Positions 60,662 to 64,000 of a stretch of 64,000 bases of DNA are shown here, piece after piece; positions within the stretch are counted from its first letter, which is position 1; each line of letters opens with the position of its first letter. Source of the stretch: an uncultured Megasphaera sp. Lineage in GTDB: Bacteria; Bacillota; Negativicutes; Veillonellales; Megasphaeraceae. Location of the stretch: assembly GCA_900540735.1 (NCBI GenBank), contig UQHB01000001.1, positions 85,934-149,933 on the forward strand, written 5' to 3'. The position numbers and the translations under genes were made by a program. The notes below the pieces were generated by a model. The model worked only from the letters and a program-made list of their open reading frames with translations. It did not search any database and had not been told where the DNA came from.

Positions 60662-60683
60662 ACTGTGCGACTACCTTCAGAGA

Positions 60684-61154
60684 TTAATCGTCGCCGTATT
60701 CTTTGTATAATTCATCTAAAATATTATAACGAGTCACAATACCAACGACGCGTTTATATTTTACAATAGGAATAACTTTCAAATGTTCTGCTACCATAAC
60801 ACCGGCTAACTGTTCGACACTCGCATCGGGAGCCGCAATAATCACGTCTTTGGTCATCATTTCTTTGGCTGTGCAAGCCATCAATTTCTTAAAGCCCTTG
60901 TCATATTCGCTAATGCCGTTGTAATAAATGCTGGCACCGAGCAAATTGACGTAATGCGGTACATGAGGTTTAATTTTTTTGTACAGTAAATCTGCATCGG
61001 TAACGATACCGATGAGCTGTTCTCCTCTGTCAACGATAGGAATGACTGTAATTTTATGTTTTACAAACATATGCACCAAATCAAAGACCGATGTGTCCGG
61101 ACTTGCCGTAACAAACACTTTTTCCATAATATCCGAAGCTGTGCGTTCTTCCAT
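60684..61154 (-). CDS. CBS-domain pair protein
   Basis: 156 aa, two CBS motifs (about 8-65 and 90-150) with V-I-P-I-V-D and V-I-P-I-V-K strands. Such stand-alone pairs bind adenosine nucleotides or similar ligands and modulate partner proteins; the partner is not evident. AAGGAG lies upstream; own terminator. Confidence 0.9.
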   Translation of the reverse strand: MEERTASDIMEKVFVTASPDTSVFDLVHMFVKHKITVIPIVDRGEQLIGIVTDADLLYKKIKPHVPHYVNLLGASIYYNGISEYDKGFKKLMACTAKEMMTKDVIIAAPDASVEQLAGVMVAEHLKVIPIVKYKRVVGIVTRYNILDELYKEYGDD

Positions 61155-61269
61155 ATGAATCCACTCCTTACCTATATATACAGTATATACGAATTATTTC
61201 TTTATACTATATATATTAGACATAGAAATGGAAATTCCTTCTTTGTGTCACAACTTTCACATACTTTTT

Positions 61270-61749
61270 TTATAAATGGTATGGTTCGTGCCGCTGGATT
61301 TTGATGGCCCGATAGATTTGTTCTAACAAGAGGAGACGAATCATTTGGTGCGTCAGTGTAATGCGCCCAAAAGAAATGCATTGATTGGCAGCCTTGCGAA
61401 CCGTGTCAGACAAGCCAAAAGGCCCGCCTATGATAAAGGCAATGTCGCTGCAGCCATGGAGGGCAATATCGCTAAAGGACGCTGCCAAGTCTTCAGACGA
61501 AATGAGTTTACCATGCACATCGAGGGCCAAGAGATGGGCCCCTTGCGGCACGTGTTTGAGCATCTTCTCCCCTTCTCTATCGAGGACTTGCTGTTTTTGT
61601 GCAGGTGACGGATTGTCAGGCATTTTTTCTTCCGGTAAGGCCGTAATGATGACTTGCCCGTATGGACGAAGGCGTTTTAAAAATTCATCCATACCGGCAG
61701 TCAAATACTTTTCTTTAATTTTGCCAATCGTTATGATGTGGTATTTCAT
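61270..61749 (-). CDS. rlmH: 23S rRNA (pseudouridine1915-N3)-methyltransferase RlmH
   Basis: 159 aa. G-K-I-K-E-K-Y-L at the N terminus, F-I-I-G-G-P-F-G-L near 105 (SAM knot) and the C-terminal R-L-L-L-L-E-Q-I-Y-R-A motif with E-P-Y-H are family signatures. The start overlaps the htrA stop by 4 bases. Part of the walJ-htrA-rlmH cluster. Confidence 0.96.
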   Translation of the reverse strand: MKYHIITIGKIKEKYLTAGMDEFLKRLRPYGQVIITALPEEKMPDNPSPAQKQQVLDREGEKMLKHVPQGAHLLALDVHGKLISSEDLAASFSDIALHGCSDIAFIIGGPFGLSDTVRKAANQCISFGRITLTHQMIRLLLLEQIYRAIKIQRHEPYHL

Positions 61750-62870
61750 CCTTGTTGGTCCTCACTATCGTCAGCTGGTGCTTCTTGGAGCGTAACCGAA
61801 GCCGTATGAGTCGAGCCGTTACGGCTGTATGTGACATCGACGACGTCACCGACATTATGGCTGTCCATTGCTTTTTGAAGAGATGCAAAGTCTTTCGTTT
61901 CTACATCGCCGATTTTCGTAATTACATCGCCGCGCTGAATGCCTGCCTGGTCAAGAGGTCCGCCTTGTTGTGTCTTGTAGACGAGGATACCGGCAACGTT
62001 CAGTTGTACGCCAAAGCGAGCAGCCATTTGCTGGTCTAAGCCATAGAGGCCGAGATAAGGGCGCAGAACTTTCCCATTTTTAATGAGCGAATCGAGGATC
62101 GGCCGCGCTGCATTAATCGGAATGGCAAAGCCTAAGCCTTCGACACCTTCTTTTGAAATCTTGGCACTGTTAATGCCGATGACTTTTCCGTCCGCATCGA
62201 CAAGGGCACCGCCGGAGTTACCCGGGTTAATAGCCGCATCGGTCTGAATGAGCTTCATGCTCTGCCCTTCGGCACCGAGCGTCCGATTCAACGAGCTAAT
62301 AACACCCGTCGTGACCGTTCCTTGGAATTCCAGGCCTAAAGGGTTGCCAATAGCAATGGCCGGTTCACCGACTTGCAACGAATCACTATCACCAAATTCG
62401 GCAACAGGCAAGTTGTCGACGTTAATCTTAACGACAGCAAGGTCTGTCCGTTCATCGCGGCCAACAACTGTGCCTTCCGTACTTTGTCCATCAGCGAGAG
62501 ACACGATGACAGTTTTATTATTGCCGACGACGTGGTTATTCGTCACAATATACCCGGATTTATCAAAAATAATACCAGAGCCAACGCCTTCACCAACGAG
62601 GACTTGACGGTTAAAAATATCGCGGTCGTAAACCTTTGTCGTAATGCCGACTACAGCAGGGCTGACTTTCTTTACGGCCTGGACGACAGCTGTGTTGCGC
62701 GCATCAGACAAAGACTGGGATTTACTCGGTTCTTGTAATTGATTCATCGTCCCTTGGTACGTCTGATTGCCTGGTTTTAAAAATACGTCGTGAAATGTAT
62801 AGCCGCCAATGACACCGGCAGCGATTAAGACGACTGCTGCCACAGCAATCGTCGTGCGTGTCTGTTTCAT
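61746..62870 (-). CDS. htrA: HtrA/DegP-type serine protease
   Basis: 374 aa from the ATG at 62870 (GGAGG nine bases upstream; the longer frame overlaps walJ). N-terminal signal anchor (about 5-28), trypsin-like domain with N-N-H-V-V (His), T-D-L-A-V-V (Asp) and G-N-S-G-G-A-L (Ser), and one C-terminal PDZ domain. Envelope quality-control protease, exported. Confidence 0.95.
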   Translation of the reverse strand: MKQTRTTIAVAAVVLIAAGVIGGYTFHDVFLKPGNQTYQGTMNQLQEPSKSQSLSDARNTAVVQAVKKVSPAVVGITTKVYDRDIFNRQVLVGEGVGSGIIFDKSGYIVTNNHVVGNNKTVIVSLADGQSTEGTVVGRDERTDLAVVKINVDNLPVAEFGDSDSLQVGEPAIAIGNPLGLEFQGTVTTGVISSLNRTLGAEGQSMKLIQTDAAINPGNSGGALVDADGKVIGINSAKISKEGVEGLGFAIPINAARPILDSLIKNGKVLRPYLGLYGLDQQMAARFGVQLNVAGILVYKTQQGGPLDQAGIQRGDVITKIGDVETKDFASLQKAMDSHNVGDVVDVTYSRNGSTHTASVTLQEAPADDSEDQQG

Positions 62871-63808
62871 ATGTTGTGACCTCCATTCTGATAGCTCACT
62901 TGCCCATGCTGGCAAGCAAGGCGCAAGACCATATCTTGGCCGATGACTTTCCCGGCGTTGCCCAAAATATGGCGTACTGTATGCAACGATACAGCAGGTG
63001 TATTATTTTTCTCACTGCGATGGGCTAAAAGCACACGCATGAGAGAACGACTGGGGAGATTGGCGAGGAACTCAGCAGCAGCCCGATTGGACAAATGGCC
63101 CCACTGGCTGAGTATCCGTTGTTGCAGCGCATAGGGATAGGGCCCGTTTTTCACCATCTGTTCATCGTGATTCGCTTCTAAAATCAAAATATCTGAATAC
63201 GCTGCAGCCGTCGCTACATCAGCTGTAATATACCCTAAATCGGTGGCTAAGGTGACTTTACAATCGCCATGATAAACCGTATACCCAACAGGACGAGCTG
63301 CATCATGAGAAATAGCAAAAGGCACGACTTGAATTTCATCAAGGCCTACACGCCGCGTAAGGCGGACAAATCTATCTTGATAGGGTTCGACCTTCTGGCC
63401 TATAGCCTGCCACGTTTCTTGCGTCGTATACACAGGCATATGGCTTTTTTTGAGTACCATAGGCAGACCGTTGACATGGTCTGCATGTTCGTGCGTAATA
63501 AAAATGGCATCAATATCCTCTAAGGTACAACCGTACTTCTTCAGGCCTTGCTGAATGCGACGGCAACTAATACCGGCATCGATGAGAATCTTCGTCTTAC
63601 CGCACTGCATAAACGCAGCATTTCCCTTACTACCACTAGCCATCATACTCACCATGCACGAGCCACACGACGCTTCACTGCCGAGATTAGGAATCTCGGC
63701 TGTAGAAAACAGCGGCATCTCTACAAGCGTTGTATTGCCGCTCGCGACCTGCCTGGCACGGCTAATAGACTGGGCTAATTGCTGTAATTGAAGTTCGCTT
63801 TCCATCAT
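62867..63808 (-). CDS. walJ: WalJ/YycJ-like MBL-fold exonuclease with N-terminal extension
   Basis: 313 aa. The family core starts near residue 56 with A-S-G-S-K-G-N-A; I-T-H-E-H-A-D-H near 105 binds metals. An extra about 55-residue N-terminal segment ending in C-G-S-C-M is not usual. AAGGA lies nine bases before the first ATG. It overlaps htrA by 4 bases. In B. subtilis YycJ acts in DNA mismatch repair or cell-wall related regulation. Confidence 0.9.
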   Translation of the reverse strand: MMESELQLQQLAQSISRARQVASGNTTLVEMPLFSTAEIPNLGSEASCGSCMVSMMASGSKGNAAFMQCGKTKILIDAGISCRRIQQGLKKYGCTLEDIDAIFITHEHADHVNGLPMVLKKSHMPVYTTQETWQAIGQKVEPYQDRFVRLTRRVGLDEIQVVPFAISHDAARPVGYTVYHGDCKVTLATDLGYITADVATAAAYSDILILEANHDEQMVKNGPYPYALQQRILSQWGHLSNRAAAEFLANLPSRSLMRVLLAHRSEKNNTPAVSLHTVRHILGNAGKVIGQDMVLRLACQHGQVSYQNGGHNI

Positions 63809-63908
63809 GAATAGTCATCCTTTGCGTTCATTCCCTCTAGTAAGGGTGATAATATTATAACATACTTCTGTAGGTTGTAAAATTTACAATTTAAAGGCAT
63901 TGTGTATA

Positions 63909-63945
63909 AAAAAAGACAGACAGTACATTGTACTGTCTGTCTTTT
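63909..63945 (-). terminator. Terminator after tRNA-Val
   Basis: aaaagacagacagtac/gtactgtctgtctttt stem, 5 bases beyond the CCA end, with T-rich tail on the minus strand. Confidence 0.88.
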
Positions 63946-63950
63946 CATCC

Positions 63951-64000
63951 TGGTGGGCGATAACAGGATCGAACTGCTGACATCTTGCTTGTAAGGCAAG
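63951..64000 (-). tRNA. tRNA-Val (UAC), 3' part only
   Basis: The minus strand reads anticodon arm CTTGC-CTTACAA-GCAAG (anticodon TAC, valine), a T-arm AGCAG-TTCGATC-CTGTT, the acceptor half ATCGCCC, discriminator A and an encoded CCA. The 5' part lies beyond the right edge. Confidence 0.9.

Overview
The window looks like chromosome from a diderm Firmicute of the class Negativicutes, most like Megasphaera or a close Veillonellaceae relative; this is judged by gene content and protein style, not by a database search. Firmicute markers are PolC, the cysS-mrnC-rlmB-yacP-sigH cluster, a cysteine T-box, SigH, and the walJ-htrA-rlmH order. Diderm markers are a trimeric autotransporter-type adhesin with an extended signal peptide, a YadA-like anchor and an SLH domain. 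Anaerobic metabolism markers are crotonase and 3-hydroxybutyryl-CoA dehydrogenase (butyrate/caproate chain elongation), lactate permease, formate-THF ligase and a fumarate-reductase-like operon. Most of the window is housekeeping DNA with short gaps and ATGA-type overlaps. No transposase, prophage or CRISPR array was seen.

Layout. 1-5.2 kb (minus): a cut-off phosphoesterase, rdgB, a CofE-like protein, a membrane protein, murI, a thioesterase, crotonase and hbd. 5.4-8.3 kb: an FGGY sugar kinase behind an FMN riboswitch, an unknown gene and a TrpR-like regulator. 8.3-17.2 kb: polC, a VanW protein, holA, comEC, comEA. 17.4-19.9 kb (plus): flavodoxin-like reductase, cobalamin adenosyltransferase, M20 amidohydrolase. 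20-28.9 kb: HAD phosphatase, CDF transporter, lactate permease, DUF1858 protein, an amino-acid ABC pair, pfkA, a shikimate-kinase-like protein, a flavodoxin-like protein and an HMA-type protein. 29-33 kb (plus): an unusual four-gene succinate dehydrogenase/fumarate reductase-like operon and a guanine-deaminase-like enzyme. 33-41 kb (minus): broken iron-ADH, smpB, rnr, secG, sigH, yacP, rlmB, mrnC, cysS with T-box. 41-50 kb: small genes, the adhesin broken by one stop codon, DUF819, typA, murB, ylbF, trmL. 50-58 kb: UPF0173, RseC family, cyclodeaminase and fhs behind a ZTP riboswitch, a pRiA4b-ORF3-like gene, a nucleotidyltransferase remnant, and guaA with a structured leader. 58-64 kb: ahpC with a domain-permuted AhpF-like reductase behind a PerR/Fur-like box, a CBS protein, rlmH, htrA, walJ and the 3' half of tRNA-Val.

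The most unusual items are: (1) a family of four long hairpins, all between convergent genes, with variable arms but a conserved internal motif and a covarying apical mini-stem closed by a GNA triloop; (2) an FMN riboswitch plus terminator controlling an FGGY carbohydrate kinase instead of a riboflavin gene; (3) a YadA-type adhesin with a C-terminal SLH domain, one in-frame stop codon and a C10 tract upstream; (4) a PolC with no embedded 3'-5' exonuclease; (5) a flavin-stripped, C-terminally short FrdA-like protein in an operon with a miniature solute-binding-like protein; (6) an unassigned structured RNA ahead of guaA.
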